The translations under genes and the position numbers were made by a program. A model generated the notes under the pieces. The model ran no database searches, had not been told where the DNA came from, and saw only the letters and a program-made list of their open reading frames with translations. Shown in pieces: positions 26,146-36,619 of a DNA stretch of 64,000 bases. Numbering within the stretch: the first letter of the stretch is position 1; each line of letters starts with the position of its first letter. This DNA is from Blastocystis hominis (taxonomy: Eukaryota; Sar; Bigyra; Opalinata; Blastocystidae), in contig NW_013171860.1 of NCBI RefSeq assembly GCF_000151665.1, positions 551,293-615,292 on the forward strand, read 5' to 3'.

Positions 26146-27007
26146 AGACTAGGGTGAAAACATAAAGAAATAGTTATGATTTGTGGAATCGAATGTATTC
26201 TCCAAAGTTTCACTAAATCCGTCCTTTTTCGTTGCTGTTTCTGCCGATTTATAGAACTAGTTGAGGTGCTAAAACAGAATGGCGCTGTTCCATAAATGCC
26301 TGAGTTTGTTCACCTTGAGATTGGTAAATCCGATACAGCAATCCAATGTATGTTTATCTTTGGTAAGGACGCAACCGATATATTACAAAGCAATAACAAC
26401 GCTGTCGTTGTCTTCGATGCTTGGTCTGTACTTATGCCATACATGCTTTGAATTCTAGGAGTTTATTTCCACGTTCTCTATGGGACGGTGACCTGTGGAC
26501 ACAGTTTTCAAGTGTAATGAAGAAACGAAAGACAAAGATGAACCATCATAAGGTGAATCGTGTGTAGATGTTGATGAGATGTAGTGGAAAAAGCGAAGCA
26601 AAGCCAAGCGGTTCAAAACAAAGGCTCATAATCAGTAATGAGGGCTATGAATTTTATTTGCATTGTTTGTTTGAGATGCAGCATGTGACAAGTGATTGAC
26701 GTTTGGGTATTGTGAATTGAATCAAGGGAGAGGAGCCACGGAATGTAGAATTGGCGTGTGTGTCTGACGGATAGCAGTGAAATGTGTGTATATTACTATC
26801 TCCATGGATGTGCGTATGTTGCTATCTCCAAGGATGTGCGTATATTCATACAGATGGTTTTACATCACTAAGTACCAATATTGCGGGTTTTCTCTCATCA
26901 CAAACCATCATGAAATAACAACCGACTATTACTCCTCCTCCTCCTTCCTTCCTTCACTTGTTTCAACAAACACACAACCCAGTGTACAGAAATCCATTCG
27001 TTTCCCC
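26146..27007. other. Intergenic region between surface-protein gene and EF-1alpha
   Basis: About 860 bp with no convincing gene. It includes a small tandem repeat of TATCTCCATGGATGTGCGTA type near 26,785-26,850. It also includes the 3' flank of EF-1alpha with AACAAACA at 26965-26972. The 3' end of EF-1alpha faces the promoter of the surface-protein gene. Confidence 0.5.
26965..26972 (-). terminator. TGTTTGTT 3'-end motif of EF-1alpha
   Basis: The exact octamer TGTTTGTT lies about 35 nt after the EF-1alpha stop on the coding strand. It extends to TGTTTGTTGA, the same ten bases seen after OST48. Confidence 0.65.
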
Positions 27008-28315
27008 TTACTTAGCACGGACAGTGGACTTAATAATACCCACAGCGACAGTCTGTCTCATATCACGGACGGCGAAACGACCCAGAGGAGGATAATCCTG
27101 GAAGGACTCGACGCAGAGAGGCTTGGAAGGCACCAGCTCGGCCATCATGGACTTTCCGTTCTTGACGATATCGGGGTTCTCACGCAGGACCTTTCCGGTA
27201 CGCTTATCCATCTCGGACATGATCTTCTCGAACTTGCAGGCAATGTGAGCAGTGTGGCAATCCATCACAGGGCAGTAACCAGGACGAATACCCGAGGGGT
27301 GGTTCATCACAATGACCTGAGCGGTGAACGAGTCCACTCTGCAAGGAGGATCGTTCTTGGCATCTCCGCACACGTTTCCACGGTGAATGTCCTTCACAGA
27401 CACGTTCTTCACGTTGAAACCGACGTTGTCTCCGGGCAGAGCCTGAGGAATCGACTCGTGGTGCATTTCCACAGACTTGACTTCAGTGGTCACACCCACG
27501 GGAGCGAAGGTCACGGTCATACCGGGCTTCAGGATACCGGTCTCCACACGGCCCACAGGCACTGTACCAATACCTCCGATCTTGTACACATCCTGCAGAG
27601 GAAGACGCAGAGGCTTATCCACAGGGCGCTTAGGAGGATGAATGTTGTCCAGAGCCTCAATCAGAGTGGGTCCCTTGTACCAGGGCATGTTAGCAGAGCG
27701 CTCCAGCATGTTATCTCCGTTGAATCCAGAGATGGGAATGAAGGGAATACGCTCCTCCACCTTCTGGTAACCGACCTTGGTCAAGAAGCTGGTCATCTCA
27801 GCCTTGATCTCCTTGTAACGAGCCTCGGAGTAGTTCACGGACTTGTCATCCATCTTGTTCACGCAGCAGATCATCTGCTTCACTCCCAGAGTGTTGGCAA
27901 GAAGAGCGTGCTCACGAGTCTGACCGTTCTTTCCGTAACCAGCCTCGAACTCTCCAGTTCCGGCAGCAATGATCAGAATGGCAACATCGGCCTGAGAGGT
28001 ACCGGTGATCATGTTCTTGATGAAGTCACGGTGACCAGGGGCATCGATGATGGTGAAGAAGTACTTCTCAGTCTGGAACTTCCACAGAGAAATATCAATG
28101 GTGATACCACGTTCACGCTCGGCCTTCATCTTGTCCAGCACCCAAGCGTACTTGAAGGATCCCTTACCAATCTCGTTGGCCTCCTTCTCAAAACGCTCAA
28201 TGGTACGCTTATCAATACCACCGCAAGCATAGATCAAGTGACCAGTGGTGGTGGACTTTCCAGAATCGACGTGTCCAATGACGACCAAGTTAATATGAGG
28301 CTTTTCCTTACCCAT
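27008..28315 (-). CDS. EEF1A: Translation elongation factor 1-alpha
   Basis: This GTPase delivers aminoacyl-tRNA to the ribosome. The start at 28315 gives 435 residues, the normal length, beginning [20 protein letters not shown]. All G motifs are present: GHVDSGKST, the switch region ending [23 protein letters not shown] and NKMD. Domains 2 and 3 follow ([59 protein letters not shown]) and the protein ends TVRAK before TAA. The coding part has no intron. A CTGTTTTGTAG just before the ATG could be the 3' splice site of a leader intron. GC content and codon use are higher than in its neighbours, as expected for strong expression. Confidence 0.98.
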   Translation of the reverse strand: MGKEKPHINLVVIGHVDSGKSTTTGHLIYACGGIDKRTIERFEKEANEIGKGSFKYAWVLDKMKAERERGITIDISLWKFQTEKYFFTIIDAPGHRDFIKNMITGTSQADVAILIIAAGTGEFEAGYGKNGQTREHALLANTLGVKQMICCVNKMDDKSVNYSEARYKEIKAEMTSFLTKVGYQKVEERIPFIPISGFNGDNMLERSANMPWYKGPTLIEALDNIHPPKRPVDKPLRLPLQDVYKIGGIGTVPVGRVETGILKPGMTVTFAPVGVTTEVKSVEMHHESIPQALPGDNVGFNVKNVSVKDIHRGNVCGDAKNDPPCRVDSFTAQVIVMNHPSGIRPGYCPVMDCHTAHIACKFEKIMSEMDKRTGKVLRENPDIVKNGKSMMAELVPSKPLCVESFQDYPPLGRFAVRDMRQTVAVGIIKSTVRAK

Positions 28316-29213
28316 GCTACAAAACAGGTTAGACTCCATCCCAAACGACCACACACATCAGGCATTCACTCCACATACATTATTCAAATACTTCAAATTG
28401 AAATGAAGAAATTGTGAGCAATAAACCATTCCTTCAATTTCGTGCAATCGTCGAAATAAAACGTGTTTTACCTTATTGTTCTGTGTATTTGGGATTGTTA
28501 TAAAACATTGTAATGATACGAAGAGCCAATAAGAATACACACAATGAAACAAGCGATGAACAAATTGTTATTCATTTTGTGTGGCTCCTAGTTAACATAG
28601 GTACGAGTTTTATCAACGAGAGCAATCGATAAGGAGAAGGAGATACCACCCAGTAGGTAGTCTCTTTCTCATGGCGTTCATTCTGTTATACATTGGCAGG
28701 CATGAAGGGAGTACACATGCTTACTGGGGAGAATGCATGAACCGAGGAATGGTGCTTCTCTGAGAGAGGATTGTCAATTGAAATGATAATTGTGCTAGTA
28801 GAATGTGCTTCGTGTGTATATCCATTTTCCATTTTTTGATTCATGGAAATAGGTTAAATGTATAATCGATTTAGAATAGACATTCTTTTTCCTCCCATTC
28901 GATTTCAACGATTCTGGTGATTTTCTGGTCAACATTTTGGGGAAATCCATAAAGGTGCATTTTCGGAAGGTGGAGAAATCTTTCCAACCAGGGAGTTTGC
29001 AATTTCGGAAACATTTCAAGCTGAATAGGAAACAATTGTTCAGAAAATCACCAGTACTGGAAGAGAATCATGTAGTTTCTAAGGTATGTTCTTCGATTCA
29101 AACACATAGAATATATGTTTGTGTCATTATCCACCACTCCAAACATGTTGTGCAATGCGCATTGCATTTTTGATTCAAACAAATAATAAAGAAAGTATGG
29201 AATTTTGCAAACT
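28316..29213. other. Intergenic region between EF-1alpha and the 1,650-residue surface protein
   Basis: About 900 bp without a convincing gene. It should hold the EF-1alpha promoter and leader, and the 3' flank of the surface-protein gene. A TTTGTTTGAA sequence lies about 25 nt after that gene's stop on the minus strand. Confidence 0.5.
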
Positions 29214-32200
29214 TTAAACCTTTACAGCCTTCTTCGTGCTCTCCTTCTTGGACAGACTCTTCTTTGACGGTGTGGCTCTCGCACTTCTTCCCTTGACGCC
29301 ACCCACAGCCTTCGCTCTTCCAGTCACACGAATCAGAACGAAGGCAACAATAACAATAATGATAATCGCAACGATTACCAGAATGATGATCATCGCGATC
29401 GGCATACAATATCCAGAGACTGGACCCCATTCTCCGTCCTTTTCACCAAGATTGCAAGCTCTCTTCTCGGTACCCACATAGGAACCACCCTTAGCGCAAT
29501 CATAGATATAGACCTCACCAACATTCGTAGTCTCGAAATTACCCTCCGCCTTGCAGGTTCCCTTCTTCACAGAGAGATTGATAACAACAGAGTCCGAGCC
29601 AACCTGGTTCTTTCCATAGATCGTGTAGGCTCTCAACGCAACTTCCTCCGTGGCAATTCCAGTAATTTCTCCGGTCTTGGCGTTCAGCACCAAGCCAGCG
29701 GGCAGGAAGGTGTTCTCAGCCAAATAGAACTCCTCAATAATGTTATTATATCTGGGAGCTGCAATCTGGGTGTTCACACCAATGATGAGGTTAAAGATTC
29801 TCGCACTGTAGGTGATTCTTGAGGGAACCTTCTGCACACAGTACTGGTTGTTGATCTTACCCAGCTGACCATTTGTGCAAGTACGGTACGAGTATCCACG
29901 ATATCCACGTTCGCAGTCTGCAGGCGAGATTTCTCCCTCTCCCACGGAGGGATAATCACCGATTCCAGGACACACTCCAGTTCCACTAGGCTTGCAGTAC
30001 AAAAGCATGTACGAGCTCACGTACACATCAGCGGAGGCAGGAACATCCACCTGGTATCTGAGCTGTCGGAAGCCAGCAATACCCACAGGCACAGAGAAAG
30101 CAGTACGTTGCAACGCCAGAGTGCTCTGACTAAGAAGAGCAAGAGCAGAAGTGTACTCGTCGTTCCGATCATCGCGGACATAGAGAGAGAATCCAAGTCC
30201 AGTACGAGCATACACAGTCTGCATGGCGAAGTGGTTGAACTTGGTTCCCTCCAAGTTCTCCACTTCCCAGTCAAGACGCGTTCCCTGAGTGTTCGCCTGA
30301 TATCCATAGGTTGTGGGATTCAGATCCAGCAAAGATTCAGCTTCAACAAGAGTAACAGGCGATCCAGAAATATCCGAGTATGTATCCACCAGAACCGAGC
30401 ACTCGTTCACTCCGAACACGCCAGTAGCATCGAACACAGCAGGGCTCGAAGAAGATTGGCCAATAGGACGATGAACTTCAAAGGCCATCACATTCTTTCC
30501 AGTCTCTCCATTAACCGTCGTCAGAATCACATGGAACTTGGAGAACTCATCTTGGTTATGCACTTCAATGGACTGCGTGTCATCAGCGAAATCTTCCTCC
30601 AGATTGAAGCGAGCCACGAGTCGTCCATTGAAGTAAGCAGCAACTCCTCCAGCATACTTCACACGAACGTTCAACACGTAATAGCTGTTGATGTCAGGAA
30701 TCTCGATGTTCTTGCGAATATAGGTAGTGATTCCAGAGCCAGAAGTAAAGGCACTGGCCTTGCTTTTCTGCCAAGCAGAGTCGTCAAAGTCCTTAGCGTT
30801 CCAATTCTCCACATAGTTATAGTTGACCGTCCATTCCGTATACTCAACCTGGAACGGAAGGAAGGAAGAGAACATTGTGCTAATGGAAGAAGTGGCAGCA
30901 GGGAATTGTCCCATTTCGAAGATCATCTCACCCACATCCACAGTCAGATAATATCCAGCAGGATTGAACCAACCATCTCCGAAGGAATCCAACATTTGCA
31001 TGGTGTATATATTGTTCTGCAAGCAAGAATCCACATAGTTCAGACCGGAGGAAACGGGGAATCCATTGTTGGAAGAAATGAGGGTTCCGCTCGTACCAGC
31101 TCCCTGGAACAGCTTGTAAGAACCCTCATAAGGATAGTTATCCGTACGAACCACCAAGGTAATCAGAGACTGCTCCCCCGAGCAGACCTTCACAGTAAGA
31201 GAGAAGGAAGTAGTGGAAGTGCCTCCAGTCAGCTTGTTGGCGGTGATCGAGTACGTGGTGGCTGCCATCTCAGCAGTGGCGGTTCCAGAAATCATACCCG
31301 TATTAGGATTCAGAACAATTCCAGTCGGGAAAGCAGGAGTGACCTGGAAGTTGTAGTAATAGGCAGAATTAGGATAGACTTCTCCCATCTCAATATTCTT
31401 AAAGATGGTAGTAGCAGCATACGAAAGTTCAGGAACGTCCATTGTAGTATACAAGGAGATCAAATCCAAAGTGCCCAACTTCCAGGAGCAGTCCGCAGAA
31501 TCACCGGTACCGAAGTTCTCAAAACGATACTCATGATAGGCCTTGTTGTTCTGGAAGTAGAGAGTCAGAGCCTGACCCGTTTGAGACCAGGTGAGTCCAG
31601 TCACATTCGTCAACGTGGTCCACTCATCACTTCCACTACGAGCCTTCAAAACAAACTGACGAACCTGCTGAGTAGTCTGAGTGTAGTACAGCTTCACAGT
31701 CACAGCGTTGATCCACTCATGTCGATCATTGTTGAATGCAATATTCAAATAGTTATTAGTACAAGATGAATAGGAAATGTAATAAGAGTAGTAATGGTTC
31801 AGAGCAGAGGAAGGATAGCCACTAATAGTGCTGTAAGTAAGAGCGTAGTCAAAGACACGAGATGTCGATTCCTCGCCCATTAATCGAAGGGCGCCATCGA
31901 AGAGCGATTCGGTCTGTACAGAATTAGCAGCAATGATTCCAATAGCAATGGTATTCGATCCTTGTTGAATGAAGTTCACCGAAGAAGACATATCAGCTTC
32001 GACTGTCTTGAGAGGAAGAGAAATCTGGTGATACAGAGTATCCGTGTAAATGTTGTTAGCATAACTCGAAGTGCTAATCGTGGCATCCGTCAGTCCCTTT
32101 CTGAACGCTTCATGTCCATTCAAATAAACGATGCATCCATACTTGAATCTGATGGAAAGAACGAATCCAGCAATGCTGCTTATGTCCGCTACATCGAATG

Positions 32201-34166
32201 TCTTTTTATACAACTGAATCTGGTTGGAGGAAGCGGCAAAGTTGCTGTCATTTCCTTCAGTCCATCCTTCAGTGGAAGTCGATGAATACCAATCAGCATC
32301 CACTGATCCATGCTTGTAATACCAGTTGGAATGAGGAAGAATGGTAAAATGAGCATTGAAAGTGCGAATTGTATTAAAACCAATGTTGGAGTCATATCTC
32401 ATACGAAGAATCGTTTCCATCTCGTCATTGGATAAAACGGCACGGACATACAAGAATGAGTCATACTGCCAATAGGTGGAAGTGGACGCCACAGACACCT
32501 CGTACTTCGTACCAGTAACACAAGCGATACTGGTCCAATCCTCATTGTTAATCTGACCGGAGTTGGCAGCAACAGACATGATCACCTGCTGAGTTGTAGT
32601 ATCCTTAATTTCGAAACTCTCATAAGAAGCGCTTGATCCGTAGGTACGGAGGACATTGATAATTGTTCCAGCACATTCCTGGATGGTAAGTGTGAACGAT
32701 CCAGTGTAGGTGTTTCCAAGAACAACCGAAGACACAGTGATTGTCTGACCCGACACAGCATTGTTTACAACTCCAGTAATCTCACAAGTAGTAGCATCAA
32801 TGGTAAGTCCTTCAGGAAGGTTCTGAGCTGTGCAAGAAGTAAACTCATTGATATCAGGCTTGACATACACTTCTTCGTATTTGGCCCAGAATGTGTAAGT
32901 ATTGGGAGTGAAGGTAATCGATGTGGGAAGGGCAGTTGTGCAAGTCAGAGGCTGCATCTCGTAGGCATAAATGTAGCTGTAGCTTGTGCTAGACTGAATA
33001 ACGACACGGTAATAGGAGAAAAGGCTGGCATAGAAATAACCACCAAAGATTTTGTATTTGCTCGATTCATAAGTGCCTCCAACCACACTAACAACGTTCG
33101 TCCACTGCGAGTTATCATTCGATCCCTGCCAAGTGAAGGTACTGGGCGAAGAGGTAGTAGAAGTATAAGGCCACACACGGACAGAGTTGATGTAAGCCTT
33201 CGGTCCCTCAAGGGAATAAGTTACAGTCGCGGGCAGGGAACTGGAATAGTAGGAAGTCGTTCTCGACCAGTCATAAATGTTGGCAACAGACGAACCTTGC
33301 GTGCTAGATACGGAGGCGGCATCAGCATAGACGAAGCAGTTGCCTTCCGTAGTAGAAGAAGCCAAAACAGCAAGATAAGCATTGAAATCGACGTTGGTTT
33401 GTGCAGTAAAGAAATGGACTTCAACAGCCAGAATCGATTGCTGGGAAGCCACTTCAGAGCCAGGACGAATGAATCCACGATAAGCAATCTCAGGGTATTC
33501 TCCAGTAGCAGAAGAGCTAGCGGAAACAGGTCCGTCGGGCATGTTATCACGATAGACCTCAGCTCCATTGATATAGGCAACGACTCCAGCCTTGTAGTAC
33601 AGTCTCACATCATAAGCAGCCATGTTCGCAAGACCCACGAATTGCTTGCGGAAGTACTGAGTACCAGAAGCAGTCGCAGTAACAGAACCAAGGGTAGCAT
33701 CCGACCAAGTGCTGTCAGAGAACGAATAAGCAGTCCAGCCATCCGTAATCGATCCAGAGGTCATCTTCCAAGTAGTACCCTTGTCAACACCATAGTAGAG
33801 AGAGAAGGTGTAAGTCTCCTCGCGCGAATCAGCCAGGAAATTCTTGAAGACAATATTACCGTGCTTTCCGTAAATAGCAAGAAAAGCTCCAGCATACCAA
33901 GAGTCTCCATAAGAATCAATCATCTTTACGGTGTATTGGTCATTGGTAGACGTAGTCAAGCATTGCTCAGTGGTTCGGGTTTCGCTGTTCGCAAAACCGG
34001 TTCCAGTATACAACAGGGTGGAGCCAGAATAGATCTCATACGATTCTTCACTTGCCCAGGAAGATCCGCACTTCTTAATAAACTTCACGTACGTCTGCCC
34101 AGTAGTACAAGTAAGATCGCTAAGCGCAATGGCAACTAAGTTTAAACAAAAAGCAAAGAGATACAT
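29214..34166 (-). CDS. Large surface protein of about 1,650 residues with three repeated ectodomain modules, one membrane helix, single exon
   Basis: The start at 34166 gives a clean signal peptide (MYLFAFCLNLVAIALSDL). About 115 extra residues upstream are open but less suitable. The ectodomain repeats a four-part unit three times. First is a block with MIDSYGDSWYAGAFLAIYG or MLDSFGDGWFNPAGYYL. Second is a jelly-roll with YINGAEVYRDNMPDG, YLNGHEAF or YFNGRLVARF. Third is a discoidin-like region (WQGSNDNSQWTNVVSV). Fourth is a He_PIG repeat (LPEGLTIDATTCEITGVV, GIVLNPNTGMISGTA, LPAGLVLNAKTGEITGIA). Cys-rich segments precede a very hydrophobic helix (IIILVIVAIIIIVIVAFVLI) and a Lys/Ser-rich tail. 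It is unusual here in having no intron over 5 kb. Likely role: cell-surface or secreted carbohydrate binding. Confidence 0.8.
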   Translation of the reverse strand: MYLFAFCLNLVAIALSDLTCTTGQTYVKFIKKCGSSWASEESYEIYSGSTLLYTGTGFANSETRTTEQCLTTSTNDQYTVKMIDSYGDSWYAGAFLAIYGKHGNIVFKNFLADSREETYTFSLYYGVDKGTTWKMTSGSITDGWTAYSFSDSTWSDATLGSVTATASGTQYFRKQFVGLANMAAYDVRLYYKAGVVAYINGAEVYRDNMPDGPVSASSSATGEYPEIAYRGFIRPGSEVASQQSILAVEVHFFTAQTNVDFNAYLAVLASSTTEGNCFVYADAASVSSTQGSSVANIYDWSRTTSYYSSSLPATVTYSLEGPKAYINSVRVWPYTSTTSSPSTFTWQGSNDNSQWTNVVSVVGGTYESSKYKIFGGYFYASLFSYYRVVIQSSTSYSYIYAYEMQPLTCTTALPTSITFTPNTYTFWAKYEEVYVKPDINEFTSCTAQNLPEGLTIDATTCEITGVVNNAVSGQTITVSSVVLGNTYTGSFTLTIQECAGTIINVLRTYGSSASYESFEIKDTTTQQVIMSVAANSGQINNEDWTSIACVTGTKYEVSVASTSTYWQYDSFLYVRAVLSNDEMETILRMRYDSNIGFNTIRTFNAHFTILPHSNWYYKHGSVDADWYSSTSTEGWTEGNDSNFAASSNQIQLYKKTFDVADISSIAGFVLSIRFKYGCIVYLNGHEAFRKGLTDATISTSSYANNIYTDTLYHQISLPLKTVEADMSSSVNFIQQGSNTIAIGIIAANSVQTESLFDGALRLMGEESTSRVFDYALTYSTISGYPSSALNHYYSYYISYSSCTNNYLNIAFNNDRHEWINAVTVKLYYTQTTQQVRQFVLKARSGSDEWTTLTNVTGLTWSQTGQALTLYFQNNKAYHEYRFENFGTGDSADCSWKLGTLDLISLYTTMDVPELSYAATTIFKNIEMGEVYPNSAYYYNFQVTPAFPTGIVLNPNTGMISGTATAEMAATTYSITANKLTGGTSTTSFSLTVKVCSGEQSLITLVVRTDNYPYEGSYKLFQGAGTSGTLISSNNGFPVSSGLNYVDSCLQNNIYTMQMLDSFGDGWFNPAGYYLTVDVGEMIFEMGQFPAATSSISTMFSSFLPFQVEYTEWTVNYNYVENWNAKDFDDSAWQKSKASAFTSGSGITTYIRKNIEIPDINSYYVLNVRVKYAGGVAAYFNGRLVARFNLEEDFADDTQSIEVHNQDEFSKFHVILTTVNGETGKNVMAFEVHRPIGQSSSSPAVFDATGVFGVNECSVLVDTYSDISGSPVTLVEAESLLDLNPTTYGYQANTQGTRLDWEVENLEGTKFNHFAMQTVYARTGLGFSLYVRDDRNDEYTSALALLSQSTLALQRTAFSVPVGIAGFRQLRYQVDVPASADVYVSSYMLLYCKPSGTGVCPGIGDYPSVGEGEISPADCERGYRGYSYRTCTNGQLGKINNQYCVQKVPSRITYSARIFNLIIGVNTQIAAPRYNNIIEEFYLAENTFLPAGLVLNAKTGEITGIATEEVALRAYTIYGKNQVGSDSVVINLSVKKGTCKAEGNFETTNVGEVYIYDCAKGGSYVGTEKRACNLGEKDGEWGPVSGYCMPIAMIIILVIVAIIIIVIVAFVLIRVTGRAKAVGGVKGRSARATPSKKSLSKKESTKKAVKV

Positions 34167-34579
34167 AGGACAATGGAAATAAGCAGATTCTTCATATTCC
34201 TTACTTACAAAATAAATAATGACAAAATGGCAATGGAATATCCATATCATAAACACAATAGAATGTGGCACCCTATGATCCTAAACACTCGATTAGCCAA
34301 TCAGCGATCATAAAAAACACAAAATTTATTGCCGAAATCTGGAAAATTTTATCATTTCCGTAGATTCAAGATCCAGATTAAGTGTGTGACACGACGTGAT
34401 ATCAGTAAATAAGAATGCACATTGAATATAAAAAGGCATGGACGTTCATGAAAAAAAGGAAAAGAATGCATGCATTATAATTGGCTGAAGCCAAACGGAC
34501 GTATATTTTCGGGACAAAATTATACAAAACACACAATTCTGAGAATTCACCAATATAATGTGGTTAGACATTCGCAAAA
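34167..34579. other. Divergent intergenic region
   Basis: About 410 bp between the minus-strand surface-protein start and the plus-strand small gene, AT-rich, presumably holding both promoters. A plus-strand ORF beginning at 34470 has no support. Confidence 0.45.
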
Positions 34580-34880
34580 ATGGAGTTTGACTATAATAAG
34601 GCTATGTATGGTAAGCAACCAGTATTATACTCGAGTCTATTATTGGATCATTTGAACTCTGTGAAGAGAAATGGTCGCTGTACATACCGCGTATCCACTG
34701 ATCTGAGGTACTATCTTTTAGAAGCAAATACTAAAGAGAAAGAGGAAGCCTGTGCAACGACCTGTTGTTCCTTACGCAAAATGGATACCAGTCGAAACAC
34801 TAGCATATAGAGATAACGATTTTACCAAAGCAAAAGTGTTGTATCATAGATTACTTCAGAAAAATAGTAGTTATAGTTGA
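34580..34880 (+). CDS. Small basic protein of about 90 residues, spliced, unknown
   Basis: The start MEFDYNKAMYGKQPV at 34580 runs to RCTYR. A 31-nt GT-AG intron (about 34690-34720) then joins it in frame to a second exon reading KQILKRKRKPVQRPVVPYAK, then TLAYRDNDFTKAKVLYHRLL and a TGA at 34878-34880. Without the intron the frame runs into unrelated sequence. The family is unknown to me. The very basic centre would suit a ribosomal, RNA-binding or organellar protein, but this is a guess. TTCTTTGTT follows the stop. Confidence 0.5.
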
Positions 34881-35852
34881 GACAATTCTTTGTTACAACA
34901 ATCACAACTTCCGCTTTAAAAACGAACAGGAGTGGAGCGAAAGTTATGAAGAGTGAAAATAGAGATATAATTTGAAAGACATCCCATGAAGTGACAATTC
35001 TCATTATCAAAGAAAAGGATTGATTAGCATAATAGTGATAAGCAGACACGACTGGTATTGTAAAAAGCCAAAGGATACGAGAAGAACAATGTTTCTAAAC
35101 ACAAAAAGTCGTGTGTCTACATGAATTGATCATCATTCTGTTGAGCATTTTCAAAATAGTGCTGATTTTTGGAATTGTAGTATTGATTATAGAGAGAAGG
35201 AGTAATAATGAGAACTGTAGCAAAAAATATGTGACATGTAGTAATGCATAGTACTATGTGGATATTATGCGAGTGAACAGCATTGGAGACCTGGACAAGA
35301 GGCTGAACTATCCTGAGGTAGAGGGATAAGTAGTTGGCGTAGAACACATGCAATTATCAATTAACGAAATCTGCGTGATTTTGGAAGAAGGTTGGAGATA
35401 GTTGTATGGAAGTCATATGATGATATAAAAATTGCATGTGAAGGTGTTTAAGTGGTAAATATCTCGGGGATTGGTGGATAGCAAGAATTGGCGACAGAAA
35501 AGGAATCTGTAGGTGGAATAATACGAGAAGAGAGATGCAGAGAGATTATTATTGACAATGAGGTACATATTTGGAATACTAACTCTGTGTAGAGTATTGG
35601 GTTGAAATAGCTAATATAGTAATGAAGGAAGATCGTGGCAGTAACACAGATAAGCAACTCTTAGTGAGGTAAACACTTTTTGAATTGGTAGAGATAAGGC
35701 ATTGTGCAAGTTGCTTGGAATTGGATTCTGTGATTTGTTGCGAGGTAATTTATTTTGCGATGGGAAGATGGGTGAAAATACTTTTCAAGGGAGATGATTT
35801 GGCAGAGTGAAGGATCCGGATCTGGAGATAAGCGAAATGGATAGAGCACAAT
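34822..35852 (-). CDS. Possible multi-exon multi-pass membrane protein, minus strand, poorly resolved
   Basis: Four successive open stretches on the minus strand are strongly hydrophobic: ICVTATIFLHYYISYFNPIL, IHIVLCITTCHIFFATVLII, and a last one with SFSLIMRIVTSW and LFSLFITFAPLLFVF. Each opens near where the previous closes, as expected for exons split by roughly 30-nt introns, for example GTAGACACACG...TTTAG near 35,095-35,120. I could not join them into one frame with confidence and see no family motif. The 3' end would overlap the small plus-strand gene. It could also be AT-rich non-coding DNA that happens to encode hydrophobic residues. Confidence 0.3.
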
Positions 35853-36532
35853 AGGGTATATTCAAGGATATGTGTGCGTCGGTAAATTGGAATTGAACAG
35901 GAACACAGAATCACTTTGCGGTCTAGTCAGGAATAGATGGACGGAGAAGCATAAATTTGTAATTAAGAAGGTAGGAAGAGAGATAGAATAGAAGTGGATG
36001 GTAGAGTTTAATAGATTGCCTGGGACTTCTAATAGCACAGTTTAGATGGTGCTACATTTTGCATCTTCCATTGCTTAGGTGATACATGGGAAGACAGGAT
36101 TTAATTTGAGACGTGGAGGTCATATTAAACATTGATATTTCTTTCTCAAGTCATGCTGTCAAAAAGGAAAACTCTACATAACTTGTGATTCTCATTTGGA
36201 TTAAAGCATACTATTAGATTCTATTGTACGACGAGGATGACTTGCCAGGTTGCCACAACTTACAATGTAAATCTCATTATTATTCTTTATAGTTATCTTG
36301 ATTGTTATTTTTACACAATTTGAGAACTAAGTAATTTCTGGGTACCCCATGAAAAAATCAATCGATTCTCTTTTCAATGGTGTTGCAATTGGAGTTAGAA
36401 TATAATATAGACGTGTTTCATGCAAAGTAAAAGGGTTATTTACTTTAAAATAGAGATACTAATGACTAAGAACAGATTGTGATAATGAATGAACCCCAAA
36501 TTAACAAACAATATGATGAAGGTTAGACAATG
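35853..36532. other. AT-rich region with no gene seen
   Basis: No conserved coding sequence or RNA gene is visible between the putative membrane-protein exons and the LINE tail. Upstream exons of that membrane protein may lie here. Confidence 0.4.
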
Positions 36533-36619
36533 TAAAACAAACAAACAAACAAATTACTGACCTGAAGGAGATCTTGAGCGGGCTGTTCACCGCCTATTTA
36601 TATCGGTACCTATATTTGC

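Noticed and set aside
26777-28417. 546-residue open frame on the plus strand over EF-1alpha
   Set aside because: It is the antisense shadow of a highly conserved, GC-rich gene; the sequence has no family features and is His/Ser-rich as expected for reverse reading of EF-1alpha codons.
30108-31769. 553-residue open frame antisense to the large surface protein
   Set aside because: It has low-complexity Ser/Arg/His composition typical of an antisense shadow; the minus-strand protein has clear domain repeats.
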